Below are positions 6,379 through 15,443 of a DNA stretch of 64,000 nt, in pieces. The DNA is from Ureibacillus thermophilus. Lineage in GTDB: Bacteria > Bacillota > Bacilli > Bacillales_A > Planococcaceae. Under the pieces are notes generated by a model. That model made no database searches and had not been told where the DNA came from. It saw only the letters and a program-made list of their open reading frames with translations. Position 1 is the stretch's first letter. Every line of letters starts with the position of its first letter. Where the stretch lies: the NCBI RefSeq assembly GCF_042657185.1, contig NZ_JBHSNN010000093.1. One strand, given 5' to 3'. The position numbers and the translations under genes are program-made.

Positions 6379-8352
6379 TTGGCAATCAATCAAACTGAAC
6401 TCAAATATGATGCGGATGCCATTCAAGTTTTAGAAGGATTGGAAGCTGTACGGAAACGTCCAGGAATGTATATTGGTTCCACTGACAGCCGGGGACTTCA
6501 CCACTTAGTTTATGAAATTGTTGATAATGCAGTGGATGAAGCTCTCGCTGGATTTGGTTCACATATCATTGTAAAAATTCATCAAGATAATTCGGTAAGC
6601 GTTCGGGATTTTGGTCGTGGAATGCCAACAGGGATGCATAAATTAGGCAAACCGACTCCTGAAATTATTTTTACCGTACTTCATGCAGGAGGGAAATTTG
6701 GTCAAGGGGGCTATAAAACGAGCGGTGGACTCCATGGAGTAGGTTCTTCCGTTGTAAATGCCCTTTCAAAATTTCTAGAAGTTACGATTTATCGAGATGG
6801 AAAAATCCACCGACAACGTTTTGAAAATGGCGGGAAGCCTGTAACGACCCTTGAAATCATTGGTGATACAAAAGAAACAGGAACGCTCGTTCACTTCTTG
6901 CCGGATGATACGATTTTCTCCACAACAAAATTCAATTATGATACATTAGCTGAACGTTTGCAGGAATCGGCCTTTTTACTAAAAGGATTGAAAGTGGAGT
7001 TAATTGATGAACGGGAAGAAGGAAAGCACGAAATCTTTCATTATGAAAGTGGCATTCAAGCATTTGTAGAATATTTAAACGAAGAAAAAGATGTCATGCA
7101 TCCTGTGAAGTATGTGGAAGGGATTCATGATGAAATAGAAGTGGAATTTGCTTTTCAATTTAATGATGGTTATGCTGAAACGATTCTATCCTTCGTCAAC
7201 AATGTACGCACCCGTGATGGAGGAACCCATGAAACTGGCGCCAAAACGGCATTAACTCGAATTTTTAATGAATATGCCCGCAAAGTCGGGCTGTTAAAAG
7301 AAAAAGATAAAAATCTGGAAGGAACGGACATTCGAGAAGGTTTATCTGCTGTTATTTCCGTTCGCATTCCGGAAAATTTGCTGCAATTTGAAGGGCAGAC
7401 AAAAAGTAAACTCGGAACACCGGAAGCTCGTACAGCGGTGGAAGCGGTTTTATCAGAAAAATTGCTCTATATTTTAGAAGAAAATGCAGAATTATCCGCA
7501 ACCCTAGTACGGAAAGCGATACGTGCTCAGCAAGCGCGGGAAGCGGCGAGAAAAGCTAGAGAAGAAGCGCGCAGCGGCAAAAAGGGCAAAAAAGAAAAAA
7601 CAATTCTTTCGGGTAAATTAACCCCTGCCCAATCCCGCAATCCGAAAAAGAATGAATTATTCCTTGTCGAAGGGGATTCAGCTGGAGGATCAGCAAAACA
7701 AGGGCGAGACCGCACATTCCAAGCCATCTTACCGCTTCGTGGAAAAGTGATCAACACTGAAAAAGCAAAACTTACAGATATTATGAAAAATGAAGAGATT
7801 GCGACGATTATTCATACAATCGGCGCCGGCGTTGGACCTGACTTTAATTTAGAAGATGCCGCCTACGATAAAATTATTATTATGACCGATGCAGATACAG
7901 ACGGTGCCCATATCCAAGTTTTGCTACTCACATTTTTCTATCGCTATATGCGGCCATTAATGGAGGCGGGAAAAGTATATTTAGCATTGCCACCTTTGTA
8001 TAAAGTGTCAAAAGGAAGCGGCAGAAACGAAATTGTAGAATATGCTTGGACTGAGCGAGAACTGCAAGAAAAAATCAAAAAAGTTGGCAAAGGATATATC
8101 ATCCAACGTTATAAAGGTCTCGGAGAAATGAATGCTGATCAACTGTGGGAAACGACAATGAATCCTGAAACAAGAACGCTCATTCGAGTAACGATTGAAG
8201 ACGGCGCCCGAGCAGAACGCCGCGTTACAACGCTAATGGGAGATAAAGTAGAACCCCGCCGCAAATGGATTGAAGCGAATGTAGACTTTGGGATGGAAGA
8301 AGATGCAAATACATTAGTACCAGATTTCATCCTGCATAAGGAGGAAGAATAA
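6379..8352 (+). CDS. parE: DNA topoisomerase IV subunit B
   Basis: The ATPase subunit of topoisomerase IV, which decatenates daughter chromosomes with ParC. It has 657 residues, the usual size. The GHKL ATPase motifs are VDNAVDEALAG, GRGMPTGMHKLGKPTPE and TSGGLHGVGSS. The Toprim domain has LVEGDSAGGSAKQGRDR and TDADTDGAH, and the C-terminus has RYKGLGEMNADQLWETTM. The start is a TTG at 6379, with GGAGGG at 6366-6371. Upstream in-frame codons (GTG 6340) lack a ribosome site. The stop codon shares one base with the parC ATG, so the two are translationally coupled. Toprim and HLGK-type residues favour ParE over GyrB, and the parC partner confirms it. Confidence 0.96.
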   Translation: MAINQTELKYDADAIQVLEGLEAVRKRPGMYIGSTDSRGLHHLVYEIVDNAVDEALAGFGSHIIVKIHQDNSVSVRDFGRGMPTGMHKLGKPTPEIIFTVLHAGGKFGQGGYKTSGGLHGVGSSVVNALSKFLEVTIYRDGKIHRQRFENGGKPVTTLEIIGDTKETGTLVHFLPDDTIFSTTKFNYDTLAERLQESAFLLKGLKVELIDEREEGKHEIFHYESGIQAFVEYLNEEKDVMHPVKYVEGIHDEIEVEFAFQFNDGYAETILSFVNNVRTRDGGTHETGAKTALTRIFNEYARKVGLLKEKDKNLEGTDIREGLSAVISVRIPENLLQFEGQTKSKLGTPEARTAVEAVLSEKLLYILEENAELSATLVRKAIRAQQAREAARKAREEARSGKKGKKEKTILSGKLTPAQSRNPKKNELFLVEGDSAGGSAKQGRDRTFQAILPLRGKVINTEKAKLTDIMKNEEIATIIHTIGAGVGPDFNLEDAAYDKIIIMTDADTDGAHIQVLLLTFFYRYMRPLMEAGKVYLALPPLYKVSKGSGRNEIVEYAWTERELQEKIKKVGKGYIIQRYKGLGEMNADQLWETTMNPETRTLIRVTIEDGARAERRVTTLMGDKVEPRRKWIEANVDFGMEEDANTLVPDFILHKEEE

Positions 8353-10799
8353 TGGCTTTAAATGAACGATTTCATGAATTAACGTTGGAAGATGTTATCG
8401 GTGACCGTTTTGGCCGTTACAGTAAATACATTATTCAAGATCGGGCCATTCCTGATGCCAGGGATGGTCTGAAACCCGTGCAGCGGAGAATTCTCTATGC
8501 CATGTATCGGGAAGGGAATACCCATGATAAACCCTTCCGAAAATCTGCGAAAACGGTCGGAAATGTAATAGGGAATTACCATCCCCATGGAGATTCCTCT
8601 GTTTATGAAGCAATGGTGCGCCTTAGCCAAGATTGGAAAGCCCGCTATCCATTAATTGAAATGCATGGGAATAATGGTTCGATTGATGGGGATCCTCCTG
8701 CTGCGATGCGTTATACAGAAGCCCGCCTTTCCCCATTGGCAATTGAAATGCTGAAAGATATCGATAAACAAACGGTCGATTTTGTCCCTAATTTTGATGA
8801 CCAGGATGTTGAGCCAACCGTGCTTCCTGCGAAACTTCCGAACTTGCTTGTAAACGGGGCTACGGGTATTTCAGCAGGCTATGCAACAGATATTCCTCCC
8901 CACAACTTATTAGAAGTGTTGGATGGAATACTGATGCGACTAGATAACCCGGATTGCACAGTCGATGATTTAATGACTGTCATCAAAGGACCTGATTTTC
9001 CAACTGGAGCTATAATTGAAGGAATCGACGGCATCAAAAAAGCTTATGAAACAGGTAGAGGAAAAATCATGATACGTTCAAAAGCCACAATCGAACCAAT
9101 TCGTGGAGGCAAAGAACAAATCGTCATTACCGAAATTCCATATGATGTGAATAAGGCTCAGCTCGTTAAAAAAATAGATGAAATGCGCTTTGATAAACGG
9201 CTTGAGGGAATTGCAGATGTTCGAGATGAGTCGGACCGGACAGTAGGGCTTCGGATTGTCATTGAATTAAAGAAAGATGTAGATGGAGAAGCGATTTTAA
9301 ACTATCTCTATAAAAATACGGATTTGCAAATCACCTACAACTTTAATATGATTGCTATTCATAATCGACGCCCTACTATGATGACGCTTCCTCTCATGTT
9401 GGATGCATATATAGAGCATCAGAAAGATGTCGTGACAAGAAGAACGAAATTTGACCTGCAAAAAGCAAAAGATCGGCTACATATCGTTGAAGGGCTGATC
9501 AAAGCATTATCCATACTAGATGATGTTATTCAAACCATTCGTTCATCAAAGGATAAAAAAGATGCAAAAAACAACTTGCAGGTGAAGTTCAAGTTTACAG
9601 AACAGCAGTCAGAAGCGATTGTCAACTTGCAACTATATCGCTTAACGAATACCGATATTACGCAATTGCAAAAAGAACATGAAGAATTGCAAAAAACGAC
9701 GGAAAGATTATCGAAAATATTAAGCAGTGAAAAAGAATTAATTAAAGTCATTAAAAAAGAGATTCAAGAATTGCGAAAACAATTTGCAGAGCCGCGCCGT
9801 TCCACTATACAGGCGGAAATAAAAGAGATTAAAGTGTCCTTTGATGTTTTGATTCCAAGCGAAGATGTTGTTGTAACCGTAACAAAAGACGGATACGTAA
9901 AGCGAACAAGTCTTCGTTCTTATGCAGCGTCCAGCCCGGAAGATTTTGCAATGAAAGAATCGGATTATTTACTCTTTGAAAACACATTGAATACACAAGA
10001 TGGTCTGCTAATATTTACAAATAAAGGAAATTACATTTATCAACCAGTGCATGAACTGCCGGAAATTCGTTGGAAAGATTTAGGCCAACACATATCCAGT
10101 ATTGTTCCAATTGAAGAAGGAGAAAAGGTCATTGGGGCTGTTGGAGTTGAAAACTTTGATGATGAAAAGCTGTTAATTTTAACAGCTTCTAAATTAGGGC
10201 AAGTAAAATTGTCAAAGCTGAATGAATTTCAAGTTTCACGTTATTCAAAACCGATAAAATCAATGAACTTAAAAAACGGCGATGAAATGATTTATGCAAA
10301 TCTCGTTACTCTTGGAAAAGAAATCATTCTTACTTCTTATTTAAGTTATACCGTTCGATTTAATCTGGATGAAATTCCAGTGACCGGTATAAAAACGGGC
10401 GGCGTTAAAGGGATTAATTTGAAAGATGGCGATATGCTTGCAGCAGTCAATATCATTGATGAGAACTCGGGAGAAGATGTCATTGTGGTAACCCATCGCG
10501 GGGCCATTAAACGAATGAAAATATCAGAAATTGAACAAACAGGTCGAGCTAAACGTGGATTAGTTATATTGAAAGAATTGAAGAAAAGTCCCCATCGAGT
10601 GTTTCATGTATCGATTGTAAAGCAGGAAGATACGGTGTTAATGGCAACAAATAAACAAGTTCAAGAAAGCATTGCCGTTGAGGATTTGGCATTGGCAGAC
10701 CGATATTCAAACGGATCCCTTAAATTTGATGTAAAGAATGATGGTGATTTATTGTTTGTAAAAATCCTCCATCCTGAAAAAGAAGAACATCAGGGATAG
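8352..10799 (+). CDS. parC: DNA topoisomerase IV subunit A
   Basis: The DNA-cleaving and strand-passage subunit of topoisomerase IV. It has 815 residues. The catalytic tyrosine is Y121 in AAMRYTEARLS. The quinolone-target loop reads HPHGDSSVYEAM, with Ser82 and Glu86 in the usual wild-type state, so no quinolone-resistance substitution is seen at those positions. The C-terminal beta-pinwheel region has repeated blades (for example GDEMIYANLVT, VVTHRGAIKRM). The ATG overlaps the parE stop by one base and is preceded by AAGGAGGA inside parE. It is followed by a strong terminator, so parE-parC form a two-gene operon. Confidence 0.96.
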   Translation: MALNERFHELTLEDVIGDRFGRYSKYIIQDRAIPDARDGLKPVQRRILYAMYREGNTHDKPFRKSAKTVGNVIGNYHPHGDSSVYEAMVRLSQDWKARYPLIEMHGNNGSIDGDPPAAMRYTEARLSPLAIEMLKDIDKQTVDFVPNFDDQDVEPTVLPAKLPNLLVNGATGISAGYATDIPPHNLLEVLDGILMRLDNPDCTVDDLMTVIKGPDFPTGAIIEGIDGIKKAYETGRGKIMIRSKATIEPIRGGKEQIVITEIPYDVNKAQLVKKIDEMRFDKRLEGIADVRDESDRTVGLRIVIELKKDVDGEAILNYLYKNTDLQITYNFNMIAIHNRRPTMMTLPLMLDAYIEHQKDVVTRRTKFDLQKAKDRLHIVEGLIKALSILDDVIQTIRSSKDKKDAKNNLQVKFKFTEQQSEAIVNLQLYRLTNTDITQLQKEHEELQKTTERLSKILSSEKELIKVIKKEIQELRKQFAEPRRSTIQAEIKEIKVSFDVLIPSEDVVVTVTKDGYVKRTSLRSYAASSPEDFAMKESDYLLFENTLNTQDGLLIFTNKGNYIYQPVHELPEIRWKDLGQHISSIVPIEEGEKVIGAVGVENFDDEKLLILTASKLGQVKLSKLNEFQVSRYSKPIKSMNLKNGDEMIYANLVTLGKEIILTSYLSYTVRFNLDEIPVTGIKTGGVKGINLKDGDMLAAVNIIDENSGEDVIVVTHRGAIKRMKISEIEQTGRAKRGLVILKELKKSPHRVFHVSIVKQEDTVLMATNKQVQESIAVEDLALADRYSNGSLKFDVKNDGDLLFVKILHPEKEEHQG

Positions 10800-10818
10800 T
10801 CAAAAAGCCTTGAAATTT

Positions 10819-10856
10819 GCCGTCTAGAAAATGTGAATTTCTAGGCGGCCTTTTTT
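10819..10856 (+). terminator. Terminator of parE-parC
   Basis: GCCGTCTAGAAA and TTTCTAGGCGGC form a 12-bp stem (one G-T pair) around ATGTGAA, followed by CTTTTTT. Confidence 0.9.
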
Positions 10857-10915
10857 CGTTGAAAAGGGGAAAGAAACAGATTACTATAAAGATGGATAAT
10901 TTTGGGGGAATTATT

Positions 10916-11818
10916 ATGGGAAAATACATTTTATCTTTGGATAATCGCTCTAAAGGATTCATCCTTGTTATAGTTGCTGCTCTGTTTTGGGGCATTTCGG
11001 GAACCGTTTCTCAATATATGTTTCAACAATTGCATATCAATACAGAATGGTTCACAACTTGTCGGCTGCTCCTTGCCGGATCCTTGCTATTAATCATTGC
11101 TTTTAAAAATGAAGGTATGTATATTTTTGACATTTGGAAGCAAAAGTCTGATGGATTCAAGTTAGTAATTTTCGGAATTGTTGGAATGATTGGAGTTCAA
11201 TATACATACCTGACGGCAATTGCTCACGGGAATGCAGCAACAGCTACAGTTTTACAATATCTGGGTCCCGGTTTAGTTACAATGTATTATGTATTGATTG
11301 CAAAGCGGTTGCCTACTTTGAAAGAACTGTTGGCTGTCTTTTCTGCTCTAATCGGAACATTTTTGCTTGTAACTCATGGGAATATAAATACCTTAACGAT
11401 TTCTAAAGAGGCGTTCATTTGGGGTATTTTATCGGCCTTTGGATTAGCCTTTTATACGATTTATCCAATTGGCTTATTGAAAAAATGGGGTTCCTTTATT
11501 ACGGTAGGATGGGGAATGTTAGTAGCTGGTATTGTATTTAGCTTTATCCGAGCGCCTTGGCAATTTGAAGGGCAATGGTATGTGACAACGAATTTTGCCT
11601 TTTTATTTGTAGTGATTTGTGGTACAGTGCTTTCGTTTTATTTCTATTTAGATAGTTTAAAATATTTAACAGCTTCAGAAACAAGTTTGCTTGCTTGTGC
11701 AGAACCCTTATCTGCAGCTTTAACGTCCGTAATTTTTTTAGGGGTATCATTTGGATGGATAGACTGGCTTGGCTCCCTATTAATATTATTTACGATTGTG
11801 ATTCTTTCTAGAGAGTAG
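10916..11818 (+). CDS. DMT/EamA-family transporter
   Basis: A 300-residue membrane protein with about ten helices and the two-repeat EamA architecture (first half starts FILVIVAALFWGISGT, second near residue 155). It belongs to the drug/metabolite transporter superfamily, close in style to amino-acid or amine exporters. The substrate is unknown. The ATG at 10916 is preceded by TTGGGGGAA. Earlier in-frame codons lie in the parC terminator and were rejected. It is a monocistronic unit between two terminators. It is only distantly similar to the other DMT protein at 1409. Confidence 0.75.
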   Translation: MGKYILSLDNRSKGFILVIVAALFWGISGTVSQYMFQQLHINTEWFTTCRLLLAGSLLLIIAFKNEGMYIFDIWKQKSDGFKLVIFGIVGMIGVQYTYLTAIAHGNAATATVLQYLGPGLVTMYYVLIAKRLPTLKELLAVFSALIGTFLLVTHGNINTLTISKEAFIWGILSAFGLAFYTIYPIGLLKKWGSFITVGWGMLVAGIVFSFIRAPWQFEGQWYVTTNFAFLFVVICGTVLSFYFYLDSLKYLTASETSLLACAEPLSAALTSVIFLGVSFGWIDWLGSLLILFTIVILSRE

Positions 11819-11822
11819 GGGA

Positions 11823-11849
11823 GGGGAGGGAAATTTCCTCCCCTTAATA
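11823..11849 (+). terminator. Hairpin after the second DMT transporter
   Basis: GGGGAGG pairs with CCTCCCC around GAAATTT, 5 nt after the stop codon. The T tract is short (TTAAT), so it is a plausible but not ideal terminator. Confidence 0.6.
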
Positions 11850-11859
11850 AAAAAGGCGC

Positions 11860-11911
11860 CTGAAAAACAAGTGAGGCTGCCCTGAAAGTTTAATACTTTC
11901 AAGATAGCCTC
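11860..11911 (-). terminator. Terminator of the symporter operon
   Basis: GAGGCT (11873-11878) with AGCCTC (11906-11911) and an inner TGAAAGT/ACTTTCA form a stem. On the minus strand it is followed by ACTTGTTTTT. A look-alike hairpin closes the acylphosphatase-like gene at 34568-34612. Confidence 0.6.
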
Positions 11912-11948
11912 TAGAAAGAAGGATAAGGACGAATGTATTCAATTTAAA

Positions 11949-13493
11949 TTAGTGGGAAACTTTGTTTACTGAAATACCAGTTTGTGCCCGAACTTCAACT
12001 TCGTTATATTTTGCATAGTCTGCTTCTTTCGATAAGATTGTACCAAGCCATCCGCAGATGAATCCAACTGGTACAGATATAATCGCAGGGTTAGTTAAAG
12101 ATACTAATGGTGTACCAACGAAAATGGCTTTACCTGGTTCTGGATTCCATACGTTTGGTGATAGTGCTACAAGAACTAATGCAGTAATCAAACCGCCTAG
12201 GATTGCCCATACAGCTCCGTTGGAATTGAAGCGTTTCCAGTAGATTGTATAAATAATTACTGGCAAGTTTGCAGAACCTGCGATACAGAATGCTAATGAT
12301 ACTAGGAACGCAACGTTAAGTGTTTGAGCTCCTAATGCAAGTAAAATTGAAATAACAGAAATTACTAATGAACCAATACGAGCGGCAACAACTTGTTCTT
12401 TTTCAGTAATATTACCTTTCTTAATAATTTGACCGTAAATGTCGTGAGATAGAGCAGAAGCACCTGAAAGTACAAGACCTGCAACTACCGCCAAGATTGT
12501 TGCGAATGCAACCGCAGAAACGAATGCGAATAGAATGTCTCCACCCAAAACTTCTGCAAGCAACGGTGCAGCCATGTTACCAGCTGGGTTTGCTGCAACA
12601 ATCGTTTCTTTACCAACAAATGCAGCTGCTCCGAATCCTAAGAAGATTGTCAATACATAGAAAATACCAACAATCCAAGTAGCCCAGATAACTGATGAAC
12701 GAGCAGTTTGCGCATCTTTAACTGTGAAGAAGCGCATCAAAATGTGCGGTAGACCAGCAGTACCCAACACTAATGCCAATAATGTGGAAATCGTATTGAT
12801 TCCGTTCTTATAAAGCAATCCAGGATTTAGATACGCTTCTCCTGCATCAGTTGCAGTTGCCATTTCTGAGAACATTCTGATAATACTGAAATCAAATTTC
12901 AATAATACAAGAATCGAAATAATAGCAGTACCAAACATCAATAGAACAGCTTTAATGATTTGTACCCATGAAGTAGCAGTCATTCCACCGAACAATACGT
13001 AAATTGTCATCATGACACCTACGATTAGAACAGCTACCCAATAAGGAATACCGAATAATAACTGAATAAGTGCTCCTGCACCAACCAGCTGTGCAATCAT
13101 GTAGAATAAAACGATTACAATTGTACTTAAAGCAGCAGCTCCACGAACTTTGGACATTTCGAAACGAGCTGTGATCATATCGGCCAATGTGAATTTACCA
13201 AGGTTACGAAGTGGCTCGGCAACGATATATAATACAACCAAGTAAGCTACTAGATAACCGATAGAGAAGTAGAAGCCATCATAACCGTATAATGCAACAG
13301 AACCTGCAATTCCTAAGAATGAAGCCGCAGATAGATAGTCCCCTGCAATAGCAAGCCCGTTTTGCCAACCTTTCAGTCCGCCCCCGGCAGTATAGAATTC
13401 GCTCGCAGTGCTAGTTCTTTTGGAAGCCCAATAAGTGATATACAACGTGATTCCTACGATCAATAAGAACATTACTATGGATGGTACACTCAT
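11949..13493 (-). CDS. Sodium:solute symporter, acetate/monocarboxylate type
   Basis: A 514-residue member of the SSS family with about 13 membrane helices. It resembles the ActP/MctC/YwcA branch that imports acetate, pyruvate or other short monocarboxylates with Na+ or H+. Visible cues are TAGGGLKGWQNGLAIAGDYL near the N-terminus, GLPHILMRFFTV in the middle, and SGASALSHDIYG. The upstream DUF485 gene overlaps it by four bases (ATGA), an arrangement typical of acetate symporters. The exact substrate is inferred from the subfamily and this pairing. Confidence 0.88.
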   Translation of the reverse strand: MSVPSIVMFLLIVGITLYITYWASKRTSTASEFYTAGGGLKGWQNGLAIAGDYLSAASFLGIAGSVALYGYDGFYFSIGYLVAYLVVLYIVAEPLRNLGKFTLADMITARFEMSKVRGAAALSTIVIVLFYMIAQLVGAGALIQLLFGIPYWVAVLIVGVMMTIYVLFGGMTATSWVQIIKAVLLMFGTAIISILVLLKFDFSIIRMFSEMATATDAGEAYLNPGLLYKNGINTISTLLALVLGTAGLPHILMRFFTVKDAQTARSSVIWATWIVGIFYVLTIFLGFGAAAFVGKETIVAANPAGNMAAPLLAEVLGGDILFAFVSAVAFATILAVVAGLVLSGASALSHDIYGQIIKKGNITEKEQVVAARIGSLVISVISILLALGAQTLNVAFLVSLAFCIAGSANLPVIIYTIYWKRFNSNGAVWAILGGLITALVLVALSPNVWNPEPGKAIFVGTPLVSLTNPAIISVPVGFICGWLGTILSKEADYAKYNEVEVRAQTGISVNKVSH

Positions 13494-13816
13494 TGACCAG
13501 CACCCCTTTCATATTCATCGATAATTTCTTTCGCTTCTTTGTCAAATTTGTTTGCTTTCCCTACATAGAAGTGTGCCAGTCCCCAAACCATGATGAATAG
13601 TCCAAAGGAGTAAAACCATACCCATGTAATTTCCCCAACTGCTTTTTGGTGCAAAATTTGTGTGTAGGATGTCAAGATGGGTAGCAACATGTAAAGAACA
13701 AAGAAGATTACCGTCATCGTCCAGAGAAACGAGTTTTTCTTTTTCGATAACCGTCTGAACGATTGACTATTGGCGATTTTTTCGTAGTCGATATTTTTGC
13801 TGTTTTGTCTCGCCAT
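13490..13816 (-). CDS. DUF485 membrane protein, partner of the SSS symporter
   Basis: A 108-residue protein with two membrane helices (roughly residues 32-54 and 67-88) and charged ends, the DUF485 pattern. DUF485 proteins are almost always encoded directly before ActP-type symporters and are presumed to be their accessory subunit. The start at 13816 (MARQNSKN) has AAAGGGGG upstream with good spacing. Two upstream in-frame ATGs are too close to that site or lack one. The stop codon overlaps the symporter start (ATGA). Confidence 0.85.
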   Translation of the reverse strand: MARQNSKNIDYEKIANSQSFRRLSKKKNSFLWTMTVIFFVLYMLLPILTSYTQILHQKAVGEITWVWFYSFGLFIMVWGLAHFYVGKANKFDKEAKEIIDEYERGAGQ

Positions 13817-14791
13817 AAACATACCCCCTTTAAATTTGAACATTTTTTCTGCATTATGTGCGCAAAATTCTTTTTTAAGAATTTTACAATTCCAATTTTA
13901 TTTAACGGTTCACAAAATTGCAATACTTTTTCTATAAATTATTCAAAATTTTTCGCAAAAAAAATTGATTAAAAGAGAATATTTTCGCATTAAAACAATT
14001 ATATGAATATTTGTGTACTAGAATGGGGAATTAGCAGCATTTATAAAGTTGATAAAATTAAAGGAAGTATAATATTTTATGTGATTTTAGAGGATCTAGA
14101 ATATCGGTAGTAGGTCAAATATGAAATGTATTTGCTGGAGAAATATTTTTAAAATGATAAGGATATTACATACTTGATACTGTTTTTATATGAGAAATTA
14201 CAGTGGAGCATGAAAAATCACAGCAAAATAATTAAGAAAAAATTTTCTGTCTCACTATTAGAAGTAATCTTAGCTCATGAGATATAACTCGGTATAAGAT
14301 ATATTATGTTAACTAAAAATCAAAATGGGAAAGATTTCAATGGATGCCCTTTTTTTAACCTATCTTTTTAGATCACCTTAGCTATATTCTAATTATTATT
14401 GTTATTGCAGTATTTTCGGCGATTCACTTTTTCATACTAAGCCATTAAATTTTTTCCAATATTATAAGGTGCTTGCCCTTTTTGAACCTATAATTTACTT
14501 ACTATTTCGTGCAATCATATTTTTATATAGGTTTTACAACATTTCCTATGGTTACAGGTTCTTCTTCAACACATTTTGAATACTTACTTGTTCTGTTGTT
14601 ACAAATTATGTAAAAGAAACGAATATTCGTTCGGTTTTTTTCTTTACATCTTTTCTTATTAACTTGGTTGTGGTTTTATATGTTTTTCGTTTTTTTATGG
14701 CGCAACGATTTTTAAACAATAATGGTTTATTTAGAACCATATTTTATTAGAACTATGTTCTTTTCCTCTCTAAAGCGTAAACACAAGGCAG
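13817..14791. other. Gene-poor AT-rich region
   Basis: Almost 1 kb without a supportable gene. It must contain the DUF485-symporter promoter. A perfect palindrome AACGAATATTCGTT lies at 14618-14631. Between about 14340 and 14600 short stretches translate into hydrophobic peptides broken by stops (for example TTFPMVTGSSSTHFEYLLVL), which may be the decayed end of a membrane-protein gene, but I cannot name it. No tRNA or repeat was recognised. Confidence 0.5.
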
Positions 14792-14836
14792 CAATAAATT
14801 AAAGGGCGGCCAAATTGCTGCTGGACGCCCTCTTTT
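14792..14836 (-). terminator. Terminator of the 60-residue protein gene
   Basis: GGGCG (14804-14808) with CGCCC (14826-14830) and inner CCA/TGG pairing form a stem. On the minus strand it is followed by TTTAATTTATT. Confidence 0.6.
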
Positions 14837-14845
14837 TCAACTAGA

Positions 14846-15028
14846 TTATAATTTAGCAATAGATAAGTTTGTAATGTCTGTGCTTAATAAACGAACTACA
14901 CCGCTAACAACAGCAATCCAAACTAGCAAATTTTCTTGGAATGCGACAAAAATTCCTTGTGTGTTGCTGAAACCATTGCCTGTTACAGCGATGGAATCTC
15001 CGAATTCCAATTCTAAATATTTATGCAT
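14846..15028 (-). CDS. Small hypothetical protein with a beta-rich pattern
   Basis: A 60-residue protein, MHKYLELEFG... to ...NLSIAKL. The alternating hydrophobic pattern with central glycines (GDSIAVTGNGF, VWIAVVSGVVRLL, STDITNLSI) suggests a small Sm- or SH3-like beta barrel, as in some small spore-associated Bacillus proteins. That comparison is only by eye. The start at 15028 has an excellent GGAGGTG upstream. The ATG at 15046 lies before that site and was rejected. It has its own terminator downstream and no neighbouring gene within 300 bases. Confidence 0.55.
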   Translation of the reverse strand: MHKYLELEFGDSIAVTGNGFSNTQGIFVAFQENLLVWIAVVSGVVRLLSTDITNLSIAKL

Positions 15029-15443
15029 TTCGTCATTCACCTCCATCGTTGAAGCTACTATAGTAGATGCACGATTTTTTATTTGTTTTGAGGCAAATGA
15101 ACTAGATTTTGAAGAAAAAAATGATATTTTTTGCTAAAGAAAATCTATAAAAACTCTATCTCGAGAATTGCCTATTTTCTCTCATGTTCTTTTATCAGTA
15201 AAAAGCCTAAATTAGTTTAATCATAAAAATCGAAACAACACGCAGGCATGAGGTAATGAAGATTTTGTTAAATTTCATTAGAATTCATGAAAAATCATCA
15301 TTAATATGATATAACTTTCATAAAATTTACAAGATAACGGCCATACATAAAATAAAGGGATCGATTACTTTTCAGAATAAAACAATAGATTTCTACTTCG
15401 TTATTTCTCCAAAAAGTATATAATAGCTATATGGAGGTCGAAT
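15029..15443. other. Divergent intergenic region
   Basis: 415 bp of AT-rich sequence between two divergent hypothetical genes. A TATAAT at about 15418-15423 lies just before the plus-strand gene, giving a very short predicted leader. I see no gene, repeat or structured RNA. Confidence 0.4.

Noticed and set aside
8352..10799. Quinolone-resistance mutation in parC
   Set aside because: The loop HPHGDSSVYEAM keeps the wild-type Ser and Glu.
14340..14600. Decayed membrane-protein gene in the gene-poor region
   Set aside because: Only short hydrophobic peptides broken by stops are visible, and no family could be recognised, so it is mentioned but not called.
14618..14633. LexA/SOS-box-like palindrome (AACGAATATTCGTT and overlapping CGAAC-type half site)
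   Set aside because: It does not lie upstream of any gene. The nearest gene is transcribed toward it, and one half site deviates from the Bacillus consensus.
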